NCBI RefSeq assembly: GCF_023502145.1
Contig: NZ_JAMFLI010000002.1
Coordinates: forward strand, 470,949-534,948
DNA from: Craterilacuibacter sp. RT1T
Lineage (GTDB): Bacteria; Pseudomonadota; Gammaproteobacteria; Burkholderiales; Chromobacteriaceae
Reading direction: 5' to 3'
DNA: 64,000 nt
The position numbers were made by a program, and so were the translations under genes. Positions 10,065 to 19,247 of the stretch are shown in pieces; positions within the stretch are counted from its first letter, which is position 1; each line of letters starts with the position of its first letter. Under the pieces are notes generated by a model. The model did no database searches. It had not been told where the DNA came from and saw nothing but the letters and a program-made list of their open reading frames with translations.

Positions 10065-11180
10065 ATGCTTATTTCCCCCATTCAGGACATTATCGCCGAC
10101 ATCAAGGCCGGCAAAATGGTGGTGTTGGCCGATGCCGAAGATCGGGAGAACGAAGGCGATCTGGTGATGGCGGCCGAGCACGTCACGCCGGAAGCCATCA
10201 ACTTTATGGCCAAGTTCGGCCGCGGCCTGATCTGCCTGACGCTGAGTGAGGCGCGTTGCCAGCAACTCGAACTGCCGCTGATGGTCAGCAAAAACGGCGC
10301 GCCCTTGGGTACCAATTTCACGGTCTCCATCGAAGCGGCCAAGGGCGTGACCACCGGCATCTCGGCCGCGGATCGCGCACGCACGGTGCAGGCAGCGGTG
10401 GCGCGCGGTGCTGCGCCATCCGATCTGGTGCAGCCCGGCCATATCTTCCCGCTTAAGGCGGTGAATGGCGGCGTGCTGGTGCGTGCCGGCCACACCGAAG
10501 CCGGTTGTGACTTGTCTGCGCTGGCCGGGCTTGAGCCCGCCTCGGTGATCTGCGAAATCATGAACGACGACGGCACCATGGCGCGTATGCCCGAATTGCT
10601 GGCCTTTGCCGCCGAGCATGGTCTTAAGGTGGGCACCATTGCCGATCTGATCAGCTACCGCAGCCGCACCGAGAGTCTGGTTGAGCGCGTAGGCGAGCGC
10701 GAGATCGTGACGCCGTTTGGCGAGTTCGCCATGCATGTGTTCCGTGATATCAGCAATGGCGACACCCATCTGGCTCTGGTCAAGGGCGATATCCGCAGCG
10801 ATGAAGAAACGCTGGTGCGCGTGCACGAGCCGTTCTCGGTGATGGACATTCTCGATCCGCTGACTAGCCCGCATAGCTGGACAGTGCCGTTTGCGCTGGA
10901 AATGATGGAAGAAGAAGGGCGGGGCGTGATGATACTCTTGCACCGCAATGAAAACGGCAGCGAATTGCTGGCGCGTGCCTTGCCGACTGCCGGTGAGAAA
11001 ACGCCGCGTGCCAACTGGGACAGCAAGACTTTCGGCATCGGTGCGCAAATGCTTAAGGCCGTTGGCGTGGGCAAAATGTGCCTGCTGGCATCCCCGGTGA
11101 ACCTGCCGTCTATGGTCGGTTTCGACCTGGAAGTGACCGGATTCCGTCAACCTAAACACCTGACCGTAGAAATCGGTTAA
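10065..11180 (+). CDS. ribB: RibBX: DHBP synthase fused to a degenerate GTP cyclohydrolase II domain
   Basis: The first ~200 of 371 residues are a full 3,4-dihydroxy-2-butanone-4-phosphate synthase, with DRENEGDLV, the RAGHTEAG motif and [10 protein letters not shown]. It makes the four-carbon precursor of riboflavin from ribulose-5-phosphate. The C-terminal part keeps the GTP cyclohydrolase II fold. However, where active RibA has a zinc-binding SEC...RCDCG segment, this protein reads [13 protein letters not shown] and lacks the cysteines. That is the pattern of the described RibBX variant, whose second domain has no GTP cyclohydrolase II activity. A separate ribA should exist elsewhere. It precedes ribH by 46 bp. 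Confidence 0.92.
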   Translation: MLISPIQDIIADIKAGKMVVLADAEDRENEGDLVMAAEHVTPEAINFMAKFGRGLICLTLSEARCQQLELPLMVSKNGAPLGTNFTVSIEAAKGVTTGISAADRARTVQAAVARGAAPSDLVQPGHIFPLKAVNGGVLVRAGHTEAGCDLSALAGLEPASVICEIMNDDGTMARMPELLAFAAEHGLKVGTIADLISYRSRTESLVERVGEREIVTPFGEFAMHVFRDISNGDTHLALVKGDIRSDEETLVRVHEPFSVMDILDPLTSPHSWTVPFALEMMEEEGRGVMILLHRNENGSELLARALPTAGEKTPRANWDSKTFGIGAQMLKAVGVGKMCLLASPVNLPSMVGFDLEVTGFRQPKHLTVEIG

Positions 11181-11226
11181 AATCGCGCCCTTCCCGCGCA
11201 AAGCCCACCCATTACGGAGATCTGCC

Positions 11227-11694
11227 ATGCTGGACACCATCACTCGCATCGAACCTAATCTTGAGGGCAAGGGACTGAAGATAGGCGTCGTGATGAGCCG
11301 CTTTAATCCGGATGTCTGCCATGGCCTGCGCGACGCTTGCCTGTCCGAACTGGGCTTACTGGGCGTAGCGCCTGATGATGTGCTGTATACCAGTGTGCCC
11401 GGCGCACTGGAAATCCCGCTGGTACTGCAAACCATGGCAAAAAGCGCTCGCTTTGATGCGCTGATTGCCTTGGGTGCGGTGATACGCGGGGAAACCTACC
11501 ATTTCGAACTCGTGTCCAACGAGTCCGGAGCCGCCGTGACACGTGTCGGCCTCGATGCCGGCGTGCCTGTTGCCAATGCCGTTCTTACGACCGAAACCGA
11601 CGAGCAGGCTGAAGTGCGCATGATAGAAAAAGGCCGCGATGCTGCTCGCGTGGCCGTGGAAATGGCCAATCTACAAAAAGCCTTGCGCGGCTGA
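11227..11694 (+). CDS. ribH: 6,7-dimethyl-8-ribityllumazine synthase
   Basis: The 155-residue protein has the standard lumazine synthase length and motifs: [11 protein letters not shown] at the substrate loop, [12 protein letters not shown], the catalytic [16 protein letters not shown] with its histidine, and a C-terminal [14 protein letters not shown] stretch ([11 protein letters not shown]). It condenses the RibB product with the pyrimidine from the RibA/D branch, giving the substrate of RibE upstream. A GGAG ribosome site precedes the ATG. nusB follows 36 bp later, the common ribH-nusB arrangement. Confidence 0.96.
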   Translation: MLDTITRIEPNLEGKGLKIGVVMSRFNPDVCHGLRDACLSELGLLGVAPDDVLYTSVPGALEIPLVLQTMAKSARFDALIALGAVIRGETYHFELVSNESGAAVTRVGLDAGVPVANAVLTTETDEQAEVRMIEKGRDAARVAVEMANLQKALRG

Positions 11695-11730
11695 TTGCCT
11701 GCCGCGCCCGTTCTTTACAAGGAATAACCG

Positions 11731-12180
11731 ATGAAAACCGCCCGCCGCCGCGCCCGCGAATTTGCCGTTCAGGGCATTTACGAGTGGCATCTGAATCAGG
11801 AAAGCCCGGCTTCCCTGATTGAAAAGCATTTGCGCGAAAATGATTACTTCGTCAAGGCTGACGAAGCGCTGTTCCGTACCTTGTTGTACGGTGTGGTCAA
11901 GGACGCCAAGGAACTGGGTATTTTGGTTGACCGCTTCCATGAGCGTAGTGCCGAAGAAGTGAGCCCGGTCGAACGCTCGGTGCTGCTGATGGCGGCACTG
12001 GAACTGACCCAGCATCCGGAAACGCCTTATCCTGTGATCATTAACGAAGCCATCGAAATCACCAAGACCTTTGGTGGTACCGACGGCCACAAATTCGTCA
12101 ATGGGGTACTGGATAATCTGGCCGCCGAAGTGCGTGCCGACGAGGTGGCCAACCAGAAGTCGCGCCGCCGCGCCGACTAA
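11731..12180 (+). CDS. nusB: Transcription antitermination factor NusB
   Basis: The 149-residue all-helical protein begins with the arginine-rich RRRAREFAVQGIYEW segment that binds boxA RNA and continues with the NusB core (VERSVLLMAALEL, PVIINEAIEITKTFGG, FVNGVLD). It acts with NusE (S10) in rRNA operon antitermination. It is the last gene of the ribE-ribBX-ribH-nusB run and is followed by a clear terminator at 12202. Confidence 0.96.
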   Translation: MKTARRRAREFAVQGIYEWHLNQESPASLIEKHLRENDYFVKADEALFRTLLYGVVKDAKELGILVDRFHERSAEEVSPVERSVLLMAALELTQHPETPYPVIINEAIEITKTFGGTDGHKFVNGVLDNLAAEVRADEVANQKSRRRAD

Positions 12181-12201
12181 GCCAGCAGGCCCGCCTGACT
12201 G

Positions 12202-12225
12202 ACACCCGCTGCGGCGGGTGTTTTT
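12202..12225 (+). terminator. Rho-independent terminator after nusB
   Basis: An 8-bp GC-rich stem (ACACCCGC / GCGGGTGT) with a TGCG loop is followed directly by a run of Ts. It should end the riboflavin-nusB transcript 26 bp before thiL, so thiL-pgpA probably depend on read-through or their own promoter. Confidence 0.88.
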
Positions 12226-12251
12226 GCGTCTGCGGGCGGCAGAAGGGATAT

Positions 12252-13202
12252 ATGAACGAATTCGAATTGATACGCCGCCATTTCACTCGCACAGCGCCAC
12301 AGACCGTGCTGGGCGTGGGCGACGATGCGGCCATTATTCAGCCTGCTCCCGGCTGCGACTTGCATGTCTCGGTCGATATGCTGGTGCAGGGACGGCATTT
12401 CTTTGCCGACGTGGATCCGGTGAGTCTGGGGTACAAGGCGCTGGCGGTGAATTTGTCCGATATGGCGGCCATGGGCGCTACGCCGCGCTGGGCATTGCTC
12501 TCGCTGGCCTTGCCGCAAGTGGATGAAGCCTGGGCGGCCGGTTTTGCCCGCGGTTTCTTTGATTTGGCGGCGCGTTTCGGTGTGGATCTGGTGGGGGGGG
12601 ACACCACTTGCGGCCCGTTGACCTTGTCGGTCACCATCATGGGCGAGGCGCCAGCTGGCGAGGCGCTACGCCGTTCGGGTGCAGAAGTCGGCGACGATAT
12701 CTGGGTGAGTGGCCGCTTGGGTGAGGCGGCGCTGGCGCTGGCCTGCCGCTTGGGGAAGGTAAAGAATGTGCCGCCGGAGGTGTTAGCGGAATGCCTGCAG
12801 CGTCTGGAGCGCCCCGAGCCGCGCGTCGTGCTGGGACTGGCATTACGCACGGTCGCGCATGCGGCACTGGATGTGTCCGATGGCTTGATGGGAGATCTGG
12901 AGCACATGCTCGCGGCCTCGGGCGTGGGCGGCGAAGTCGACCTGGAAGCCTTGCCGACCCATCCTTGGCTGGCGGCGCACCGTGCCCAGCATGTCACGCT
13001 GATTGCGGCGGGAGGGGACGATTACGAGCTGTGCTTTACCGCGCCGGTCAGTGCCCGTGAGGCGCTGGCCGCGATCGCCGAGCAGTGTGGCGTAAAGCTG
13101 AGCCGTATCGGGCGCATTACGCCAGATCGTGGCGCTCGCTTGTTGGACCAGAACGGGTGCGCGTGCCCGCTTGATAAAAAGGGGTATGACCATTTTGCGT
13201 AA
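12252..13202 (+). CDS. thiL: Thiamine-monophosphate kinase
   Basis: The 316-residue protein phosphorylates thiamine phosphate to the active cofactor thiamine diphosphate. Family marks are the GVGDDAAII nucleotide/metal site near residue 22, VSVDMLVQGRHF, the NLSDMAAMGATPRW segment, DLVGGDTT and the late DVSDGLMGDL and GGDDYELCF motifs. Its 3' end overlaps pgpA by 17 bp. No TPP riboswitch was recognised upstream. Confidence 0.95.
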   Translation: MNEFELIRRHFTRTAPQTVLGVGDDAAIIQPAPGCDLHVSVDMLVQGRHFFADVDPVSLGYKALAVNLSDMAAMGATPRWALLSLALPQVDEAWAAGFARGFFDLAARFGVDLVGGDTTCGPLTLSVTIMGEAPAGEALRRSGAEVGDDIWVSGRLGEAALALACRLGKVKNVPPEVLAECLQRLERPEPRVVLGLALRTVAHAALDVSDGLMGDLEHMLAASGVGGEVDLEALPTHPWLAAHRAQHVTLIAAGGDDYELCFTAPVSAREALAAIAEQCGVKLSRIGRITPDRGARLLDQNGCACPLDKKGYDHFA

Positions 13203-13680
13203 ACCTGACTGGGCTTTTCTGTGTGCGCATCCGGCACATTTCCTGGCCTTCGGCTTTGGTGCGGGGCTTGCGCCCAAGGCGCCGGGCACATGGGGGACGC
13301 TGCTTGCCTTGCCTTTATATGCGCTACTGCTCGCGCTGGGTCTAAGTGGCGTGCAGATTGCCTGGCTATGCCTGCCCCTGTTTCTAGTTGGCATCCCCAT
13401 TTGCGGCCTGACCGGGCGTGCTTTGGGCGTAAGCGACCATGGCGGTATAGTGTGGGACGAAATCGTGGCCATGCTGCTGGTGCTGGCTTTTGCACCGGCG
13501 ACGCCGGCCGGCTGGCTGCTGGCCTTTGTGCTGTTTCGCCTGTTCGATATTGTCAAACCCTGGCCGATACGCTGGTTTGACCGGCGCATTCATGGCGGCT
13601 TCGGCGTGATGTTCGATGATTTGATCGCTGCCTTGTTTGCCATGGCTGTACAGGCGCTGGTGTGGCGGTTTTTGCTGTAA
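13186..13680 (+). CDS. pgpA: Phosphatidylglycerophosphatase A
   Basis: The 164-residue inner-membrane phosphatase removes phosphate from phosphatidylglycerophosphate to yield phosphatidylglycerol. It shows the family's GAGLAPKAPGTWGT loop, the DHGGIVWDEIVAM catalytic segment, DIVKPWPIRWFD and a terminal VMFDDLIAALFA. The start is the ATG at 13186 with a GGGG ribosome site, overlapping the end of thiL; the common thiL-pgpA pairing supports this. Several hydrophobic helices span the membrane. Confidence 0.93.
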   Translation: MTILRKPDWAFLCAHPAHFLAFGFGAGLAPKAPGTWGTLLALPLYALLLALGLSGVQIAWLCLPLFLVGIPICGLTGRALGVSDHGGIVWDEIVAMLLVLAFAPATPAGWLLAFVLFRLFDIVKPWPIRWFDRRIHGGFGVMFDDLIAALFAMAVQALVWRFLL

Positions 13681-13764
13681 TTTTTGCGGCCTTATAAATC
13701 AGCCAGGGGCAGGGCACGTTTGTAGCAGCTACAACATGAGAGTCTGTCTTGGGAATCATGTTGA

Positions 13765-14784
13765 ATGAAACTGCCTGCCAGCTTGCGCCCGATCCGGGCT
13801 GATGTCGTGCGCGGCGTGCTGTTTATGCTGGGCATGGGTTTGCCGGTACTGGCCGGCATTCTGTTTAAGCAGCCGGTGCTGGGCGCGTTTGCCTCCTTGG
13901 GTGCCATGCTCGCCTTGTCGCTGGATCCGCGCCGCAGTATGGCAACGCGCATTCCCAGTATTGTGCTGGGCACGCTGCTTGTGGTTGCGGCCGCCGCACT
14001 GGGGCTTGTGATTGCCGGCAACCGGTCGCTGGCGCTGGCCGGCTTGTTTGTCATTAGCTGGCTGGCTGGCCTGCCCAGGCCTGATCACGCTTATTTGAGC
14101 TTGTTGGGAAAATACGCCGCTTCGGCACTGGTGCTGGCCGAAATGGGTTTTCCCGCAACGCTGCCCATTGGCGCCGCTTATGTGGCCGGTGCCATGCTGG
14201 GCTTGGCTTTGAGCCTGTTGCAGGCGTGGCTGGTTGCCAGCGTCGAGCCGGGCAGCAGCCCGTGGGCGGAAATGAATGCCGTTATTTCCGGCGATAGCAA
14301 CGGCCCGCTTTATGGCCTGACCCTGCCCTTGACCATTATGTTTGCGACCCTGTCGGCGGTGAAGCTGGGTGTGGTTGAGGCCGGCTGGGTGGGGTTGACC
14401 GTGCTGTTCGTGATGCATGTGGATGATGCGCAGGCATGGCAGCGGATCTGGCAGCGTGTGGCCGGCACCTTGCTGGGGGTCGTGCTGGCGGCATGGCTGC
14501 TTGCCTGGGTGGCTGCGCCACTGGGCCTGGTTTTGCTGATTGCCTTGCTGGCGGCAGTGTACCCGATGGCACTCAGGCGCAATTATCTGGTTTTCAGTCT
14601 GGTGGTGACGACTCTGGTGCTGCTGGTGATCGATGTGGTCAAACTGGAGTCGGGCGGGGATGCCGGTTTGCTGGGTTGGCGTTTTATCGACACCCTCTTG
14701 GGTTGCGCTTGGGTAGCGCTGGCTTTGTTTTGCATGCGTGCCTTGCGCCATTTTTGGCCTAGAGGCAGAGGGTGCCAGGGCTAA
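13765..14784 (+). CDS. FUSC-family integral membrane protein
   Basis: The 339-residue protein is almost entirely hydrophobic, with two blocks of about five to six transmembrane helices separated by a short soluble stretch (residues about 155-185). That is the duplicated layout of fusaric-acid-resistance-like (FUSC) and aromatic-acid-exporter-related proteins. Small members such as this lack the large cytoplasmic domain. The substrate is unknown. It stands alone, 84 bp after pgpA. Confidence 0.65.
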   Translation: MKLPASLRPIRADVVRGVLFMLGMGLPVLAGILFKQPVLGAFASLGAMLALSLDPRRSMATRIPSIVLGTLLVVAAAALGLVIAGNRSLALAGLFVISWLAGLPRPDHAYLSLLGKYAASALVLAEMGFPATLPIGAAYVAGAMLGLALSLLQAWLVASVEPGSSPWAEMNAVISGDSNGPLYGLTLPLTIMFATLSAVKLGVVEAGWVGLTVLFVMHVDDAQAWQRIWQRVAGTLLGVVLAAWLLAWVAAPLGLVLLIALLAAVYPMALRRNYLVFSLVVTTLVLLVIDVVKLESGGDAGLLGWRFIDTLLGCAWVALALFCMRALRHFWPRGRGCQG

Positions 14785-14859
14785 GGCTTTACGTTGCCAT
14801 GGCGAGTGGCGGGCTTTGTGGTATCCTTGCGCCCCTCTTGTGACCCGTCACCGTTATTC

Positions 14860-15216
14860 ATGAAAGACCCTTGCGACCACTACACCTTTGATCTCATTGG
14901 TGGCGTGCAGAAAAAACCCGGCCGAAAACCGCTGGGCGCGAAAGCGATGACGGTTGCCGAGCGCAAGCGGCGTAGTCGCGAGCTCAGGCGCAAGCGCCTG
15001 CAGGAGCAGTCGGTTACGGTCGAACTGTCGCGCGATGCGCAAAAGTCGCTGGAAAAGATGATTGAATGGTGGGGGGTGAGCAAGAAAGAGGCGATCAATC
15101 GTGCCCTGCAGATTGCCTGTGCCTCGCAAACCGGCCGCACCGGCATGTTGTTCGATTTCGACCCCGCCTTCCTGGCCCCGCCTGCGCCGGCCAAAAAGAA
15201 AAAAACCACGGCCTGA
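14860..15216 (+). CDS. Small basic protein with a predicted ribbon-helix-helix region
   Basis: The 118-residue protein is unusually rich in lysine and arginine. After a PGRKPLGAKAMTVAERKRRS stretch comes a segment (SVTVELSRDAQKSLEKMIEWW then VSKKEAINRALQIA) that reads as a strand followed by two helices, the pattern of ribbon-helix-helix DNA-binding proteins. The layout recalls E. coli YbfE, a LexA-regulated protein. The start was taken at the ATG at 14860, where the basic protein begins; the 22 codons upstream look non-coding. It ends 15 bp from the convergent recombinase gene. The function is unknown. Confidence 0.6.
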   Translation: MKDPCDHYTFDLIGGVQKKPGRKPLGAKAMTVAERKRRSRELRRKRLQEQSVTVELSRDAQKSLEKMIEWWGVSKKEAINRALQIACASQTGRTGMLFDFDPAFLAPPAPAKKKKTTA

Positions 15217-15231
15217 GTGCCTGTCTTCGTC

Positions 15232-16308
15232 TTATTCCTCCGTTTCCCCATGAAAAGCGTGCAGCTGGCTGGCCTCGTGCCGCGCATCGTGTTCGCTATG
15301 CAGATAACGCCGCGTGGTCTGAATGCTGGCGTGACGCAAATTCTGGCTGACCATCAATAGGCTGACGCCGGCGTCGAGCTGGTGACTGGCCGAGGTGTGG
15401 CGCAGCCAGTGGCAGCTGGCTTTGCGCAGGCTAAGTCGCGACTCTTCGTCGTGGCAGCAGGTCTCGGCGCGCCGGAATACTTCCTTGCATATCAGGTAAA
15501 TCGCCTTATCACCCAGTGGCTTGAGTGCGCTCAAGCGGCAAACGAGCGGCGTTTCCTCTGCCGGGTGGACCGCTTCGCCCAAGCCAAGGCTTAGGCGGTA
15601 GCGTGCCAGTGCATCCATCAGTTCGCTATTGAGCGGTACTTCCGCCAAGACGCCGCCCTTGCCGTGAATGCGCCACCAGTGACGGTTGCGGCGAGTGAAT
15701 ATATCCCCCATCACGGCACCAGCTACTTCGCTGCGCCGTGCTCCGGTCAGATACAGCAGGGTAATCAGCCAGCGCGTGCGTGCGGCGTGGGCGCGCTCTT
15801 TGGGTGTTGCTTCGGGCAGCTGCGCCAGCGCCTGATGCACCGCCTGCCATGCGCCGGCATCAAGAAAACGCTCGAAGGGCAGGCTGTCCTGCTTGGTGCG
15901 GCGTGATTTGACCAGGGCAAAAGGATTGCCCGACAGATAGCCTGCGTCACCCAGGTAGCGATATAGCGCAGCCAGTATGGTCAGGGCGTGGCGGATGCTG
16001 GATGGCGACAGCGGGCCGGCAAAAGGCTTCCACTCGGGGTGCTGGCGCGCTCGGCTGGGGCCCACCCAGTCACTACCCGGTTGCGCCAGAAAGCGCTGGT
16101 AGTCATGCACATCTTCGCGCTTAAGGCTGGCGAGGCTTTGTTTGCGCTGACTCAGCCACAGCAAGAAACGCTCCGCTTCCTTGCGGTAGCCGGACAGTGT
16201 ATGTGGCCGGTCAGCGTGTTCGGATAGCCAGGCAAGCACGGCATGTTCGTCGCTTTGGGCGCGAATTAATAAGGCAGGGGCGGGGGCTTGGACAAGTGGG
16301 CTTAGCAT
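15232..16308 (-). CDS. Tyrosine-type site-specific recombinase/integrase
   Basis: The 358-residue protein has an N-terminal SAM-like core-binding domain (residues about 20-130) and a C-terminal catalytic domain. The catalytic set is visible: Arg in TGARRSEV, Lys in HGKGG, His-x-x-Arg in HWLRHTSASH, and the final His/Tyr in LRHASIQTTRRYLH. It would cut and rejoin DNA through that tyrosine. No phage, integron or plasmid genes surround it, and xerC/xerD are usually shorter (about 300 residues). Its target is unknown. It is divergent from the chemoreceptor gene. Confidence 0.85.
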   Translation of the reverse strand: MLSPLVQAPAPALLIRAQSDEHAVLAWLSEHADRPHTLSGYRKEAERFLLWLSQRKQSLASLKREDVHDYQRFLAQPGSDWVGPSRARQHPEWKPFAGPLSPSSIRHALTILAALYRYLGDAGYLSGNPFALVKSRRTKQDSLPFERFLDAGAWQAVHQALAQLPEATPKERAHAARTRWLITLLYLTGARRSEVAGAVMGDIFTRRNRHWWRIHGKGGVLAEVPLNSELMDALARYRLSLGLGEAVHPAEETPLVCRLSALKPLGDKAIYLICKEVFRRAETCCHDEESRLSLRKASCHWLRHTSASHQLDAGVSLLMVSQNLRHASIQTTRRYLHSEHDARHEASQLHAFHGETEE

Positions 16309-16319
16309 GGGATTGAAAG

Positions 16320-16362
16320 TATACCCGCCAATTGCATTGGCCTCCTTGCTAATGGGGGTATA
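16320..16362. repeat. Inverted repeat upstream of the recombinase gene
   Basis: TATACCC at 16320 is mirrored by GGGTATA at 16356. The match continues imperfectly inward (ATTGCA on the left, TGCTAAT on the right). The repeat begins 12 bp upstream of the recombinase start and is about 66 bp upstream of the chemoreceptor start, in a strikingly AT-rich 119-bp region. It could be an operator for the divergent pair or a recombination site. Confidence 0.45.
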
Positions 16363-16427
16363 ACTAATGCATTAAAGTTATTTATCATATAAAATATATA
16401 AATTACATAATAGGCGACGGTTGAAAC

Positions 16428-18407
16428 ATGCTTCAGCATCTGGCTATCCGGCACAAGTTGTTACTGCTATTGCTCCCGCCTGTGTTTGCCGCACTGGCTT
16501 TGACCGGCTATTTGTTTGCCGGCCGCTATCAGATGCTGCAAGAGTATGAGGTCGCGCACGAAATGACGGTAATTTCGGGCGAGGCCAGCCAGCTAGTCCA
16601 TGCCTTGCAGGCCGAACGCGGCCTGAGCAATGGCTTCTTGTCCGGCTCCGGCGCCCCGCCAGCGGCACTTTTGGAGGCGCGCGGCGCATCCGATCAGGCG
16701 CTGACCCGTTTTGTAAGTGCAGCCGAAGCATTAAATGATACCGAATTGGCTCCGCAGTTAACGCCTTTAATCTCCAGTTTGCAGGGGTTGGCGCAGGCGC
16801 GCGCCGCTATCAATGCCCGCAGCGTGCCCGCGCCGCAGGCTTTTGCGGCTTATAGCCAGCACATCGAGCAATTGATCGCGCTGGTGTCCGGCGTGGTGGA
16901 AGTCAGCCGCGACAACGAGTTGGTGCATTCCGGCATGGCGCTGCTGTCTTTGCTGAACGAAAAAGAGTCGGCCGGGCGCGAACGTGGTTATGTGAATGGC
17001 TTGCTCGCCGCCGGCAGTATGAGCCCGGCTGAACAGGACAAAATGGTCGCCTTGGGCGCGAGCCAGCAAAGCTATGCCCATAGTCTCAAGCTGCTGGCTA
17101 ACCCGGCGCAGCGCACGCGCCTTGAGGCGGTCGAAAACTCGGCTGCCAGTCGCGAAGTCTCTGCATTGCGCCAGCACATCTTGGCGGTGCCGCCCGCAGA
17201 GGTCTTGGGTGTCGAGCCTAGCGTATGGTTTGCCGCCGCAACGGCCAAGATCGGTCTGCTCAAGGCTGAGCAGGATCAGATCCTGTCCGGTCTGGATGCG
17301 CATATTTTGCAACAGCTGGCCCAGTCCCAGCGCATGCTGTGGATGAGTGGCATCGCCAGCGTTTTGCTGACGGCCTTGCTATCGCTTTTGGCTTGGCGCG
17401 TTTATGCCAGCATCCACCGGCCATTAACGCAGCTGGAGCAGCTGATGAGTTTGATGAGTCGCGATCTGGATCTGTCCCACCGGGCCAACTTGAAAGGGAA
17501 TGATGGCATTGCGCGCATGGCTCAGGCATTCGATTCCCTGGTGGCTTCCTTTGCGCAGACCTTGCAGACGGTTAAGGGGAATACGCATACCTTGCTGGAT
17601 GCCGCACAGGGCTTATCGGATGTCTCCGGCCGTGCAGCGCATGCGGCTGATTTGCAAAGCGCATCTTCGGCGCAAATTGCCGCAGCGATTGAGCAAATGT
17701 CGGTTGGTATTACTTCGGTCAGCGAAAATACCGAGTTTAATTTGCAGGCCGTGCGCGAAATGACCGCCAGTGTCGAAGACGGGCGCAGTCGCATGGCGCA
17801 AACGGCGCAGGCGATTCGAGGCACCGCCAGCTCGCTGGAAGAGGGCGGGCGCATGGTGGATGAGCTGTCTGCCCGCTCGCAACAGATTACCGGCATTATT
17901 ACGGCTATTCGCGATATTGCAGACCAGACCAACTTGCTGGCTTTGAATGCCGCCATTGAAGCGGCGCGGGCGGGTGAGGCCGGCCGGGGTTTTGCCGTGG
18001 TGGCTGACGAAGTCAGAAAGCTGGCCGAGCGTACCGGGCTTGAAACGGTGAATATCGCGGATCTGGTCAGTGCGATTGGCCGCGGCACCGAGGCGGCTTC
18101 CTTGCAGCTGAAATCGGCGCAGCACACCATGTGCGAAGGGCTGGCACTGATCGATGTCAGCGTAGAGGATTTGGCCGGCATACGCGAAAAGGCGGCGGCC
18201 TCGGCCGACAAGAGTGCGGAAACGGCATTGGCCATACGCGAGCAGTCCAGCGCCAGTACCGATGTGGCGGTCAATATCAGCCGTATTGCCGAACTGGCCG
18301 AAGAAAACCTGACTCAGGTGGCCGAATCGGCGCAATTGGCATCGCGCCTGAGTCAGGCAGCCGATGAGCTGGTCACGCAGGTGGATCGTTTTAAGGTCGC
18401 GCGCTAA
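16428..18407 (+). CDS. Methyl-accepting chemotaxis protein with a NIT (nitrate/nitrite-sensing) domain
   Basis: The 659-residue chemoreceptor has a first membrane helix (residues about 9-30) and a periplasmic all-helical NIT domain marked by [18 protein letters not shown] and [21 protein letters not shown] second membrane helix lies near residues 305-325, followed by a HAMP region and a cytoplasmic signalling hairpin with the near-invariant [19 protein letters not shown]. It should signal to CheA/CheW. NIT domains are associated with nitrate or nitrite. It has no C-terminal CheR-binding pentapeptide. A strong terminator follows it. Confidence 0.9.
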   Translation: MLQHLAIRHKLLLLLLPPVFAALALTGYLFAGRYQMLQEYEVAHEMTVISGEASQLVHALQAERGLSNGFLSGSGAPPAALLEARGASDQALTRFVSAAEALNDTELAPQLTPLISSLQGLAQARAAINARSVPAPQAFAAYSQHIEQLIALVSGVVEVSRDNELVHSGMALLSLLNEKESAGRERGYVNGLLAAGSMSPAEQDKMVALGASQQSYAHSLKLLANPAQRTRLEAVENSAASREVSALRQHILAVPPAEVLGVEPSVWFAAATAKIGLLKAEQDQILSGLDAHILQQLAQSQRMLWMSGIASVLLTALLSLLAWRVYASIHRPLTQLEQLMSLMSRDLDLSHRANLKGNDGIARMAQAFDSLVASFAQTLQTVKGNTHTLLDAAQGLSDVSGRAAHAADLQSASSAQIAAAIEQMSVGITSVSENTEFNLQAVREMTASVEDGRSRMAQTAQAIRGTASSLEEGGRMVDELSARSQQITGIITAIRDIADQTNLLALNAAIEAARAGEAGRGFAVVADEVRKLAERTGLETVNIADLVSAIGRGTEAASLQLKSAQHTMCEGLALIDVSVEDLAGIREKAAASADKSAETALAIREQSSASTDVAVNISRIAELAEENLTQVAESAQLASRLSQAADELVTQVDRFKVAR

Positions 18408-18428
18408 GCGTAGGGCCTGATCGCCATC

Positions 18429-18480
18429 CGGCGTATTGTTCATGCCCGCTTGGGTGTGAAACAATACGCCGTTTTTATTT
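18429..18480 (+). terminator. Rho-independent terminator after the chemoreceptor gene
   Basis: A perfect 12-bp stem (CGGCGTATTGTT at 18429, AACAATACGCCG at 18460) with a 19-base loop is followed by TTTTTATTT. It ends the chemoreceptor transcript and separates it from moeB, whose start is about 20 bp beyond the T tract. Confidence 0.92.
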
Positions 18481-18500
18481 GGCTTATGAAAGCATCCCTT

Positions 18501-19247
18501 ATGGACGATCAGGCCCTGCTGCGTTACAGCCGCCATCTGCTGCTAAAAGAAGTCGATATGGCTGGCCAGCAAGCGCTGCTGGACGCGTGCGTGCTGGTGG
18601 TGGGTTGTGGCGGGCTGGGCTCGGCGGCGATTCCGTTTTTGGCGGCATCGGGTGTGGGGCGATTACTGCTGGCTGACGATGATGTGATTGAAATCTCCAA
18701 CTTGCAGCGCCAGATCTTATATGGCGAGGCGGATCTGGGGCGGCTCAAGGCCACGGCGGCTGCCGATGCCGTGAGACGCATCAATTCGGGGGTGTCGGTC
18801 GAAGTTTTGCCGCAGCGCCTGGATAGCGTGGCGCTGGCGCAGCGGATGGCGCAAGTAGATGTGGTGCTGGATTGTTCGGATAACTATGCCACGCGTCAGG
18901 CGGTAAACGCCGCCGCCGTGGCCAGTCGTACGCCTTTGGTATCGGGTGCGGCGGTACGCTTTGATGGCCAGTTGCTGGTGGTCGATCCGCGGCTCGAGCG
19001 TAGCCCGTGTTATCACTGCCTGTTTGGCGGTAGCCATGCCAGCGACGGTGCGTGTGCGACTTTCGGCGTGTTTTCGCCGCTGGTCGGCGTGATCGGCGCG
19101 CAGCAGGCAGTGGAGGCGCTAAAGCTATTAATGGGGATCGGGCAAGCACCGACCGGGCGGCTGATGACCTATGACGTGCTCAAATCAGCCTGGCGCGAGA
19201 TGCGTTTTAGCCGCGACCCGGATTGTGCCGTGTGTGGCACGCTTTAG
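18501..19247 (+). CDS. moeB: Molybdopterin-synthase adenylyltransferase (MoeB/ThiF family)
   Basis: The 248-residue E1-like enzyme activates the C-terminal glycine of MoaD with ATP so that it can be thiolated. Visible are LLRYSRHLLL, the nucleotide site VVGCGGLGSAA, DDDVIEISNLQRQ with its catalytic arginine, and two zinc-binding pairs (CYHC and CAVC). There is no C-terminal rhodanese domain, as in E. coli MoeB. I chose the ATG at 18501 because MDDQALLRY matches the usual family start; 18486 is an in-frame alternative and neither has a good ribosome site. ThiF is the main alternative, but moaD, moaE and moeA nearby favour MoeB. Confidence 0.82.
   Translation: MDDQALLRYSRHLLLKEVDMAGQQALLDACVLVVGCGGLGSAAIPFLAASGVGRLLLADDDVIEISNLQRQILYGEADLGRLKATAAADAVRRINSGVSVEVLPQRLDSVALAQRMAQVDVVLDCSDNYATRQAVNAAAVASRTPLVSGAAVRFDGQLLVVDPRLERSPCYHCLFGGSHASDGACATFGVFSPLVGVIGAQQAVEALKLLMGIGQAPTGRLMTYDVLKSAWREMRFSRDPDCAVCGTL

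Noticed and set aside
12181..12251. TPP riboswitch upstream of thiL
   Set aside because: The only structure seen is the nusB terminator; the interval is too short for a TPP element.
13756..14751. 331-codon minus-strand frame opposite the FUSC-like gene
   Set aside because: Its product is a Gln/His/Arg-rich low-complexity shadow; the plus-strand frame encodes clear membrane helices.
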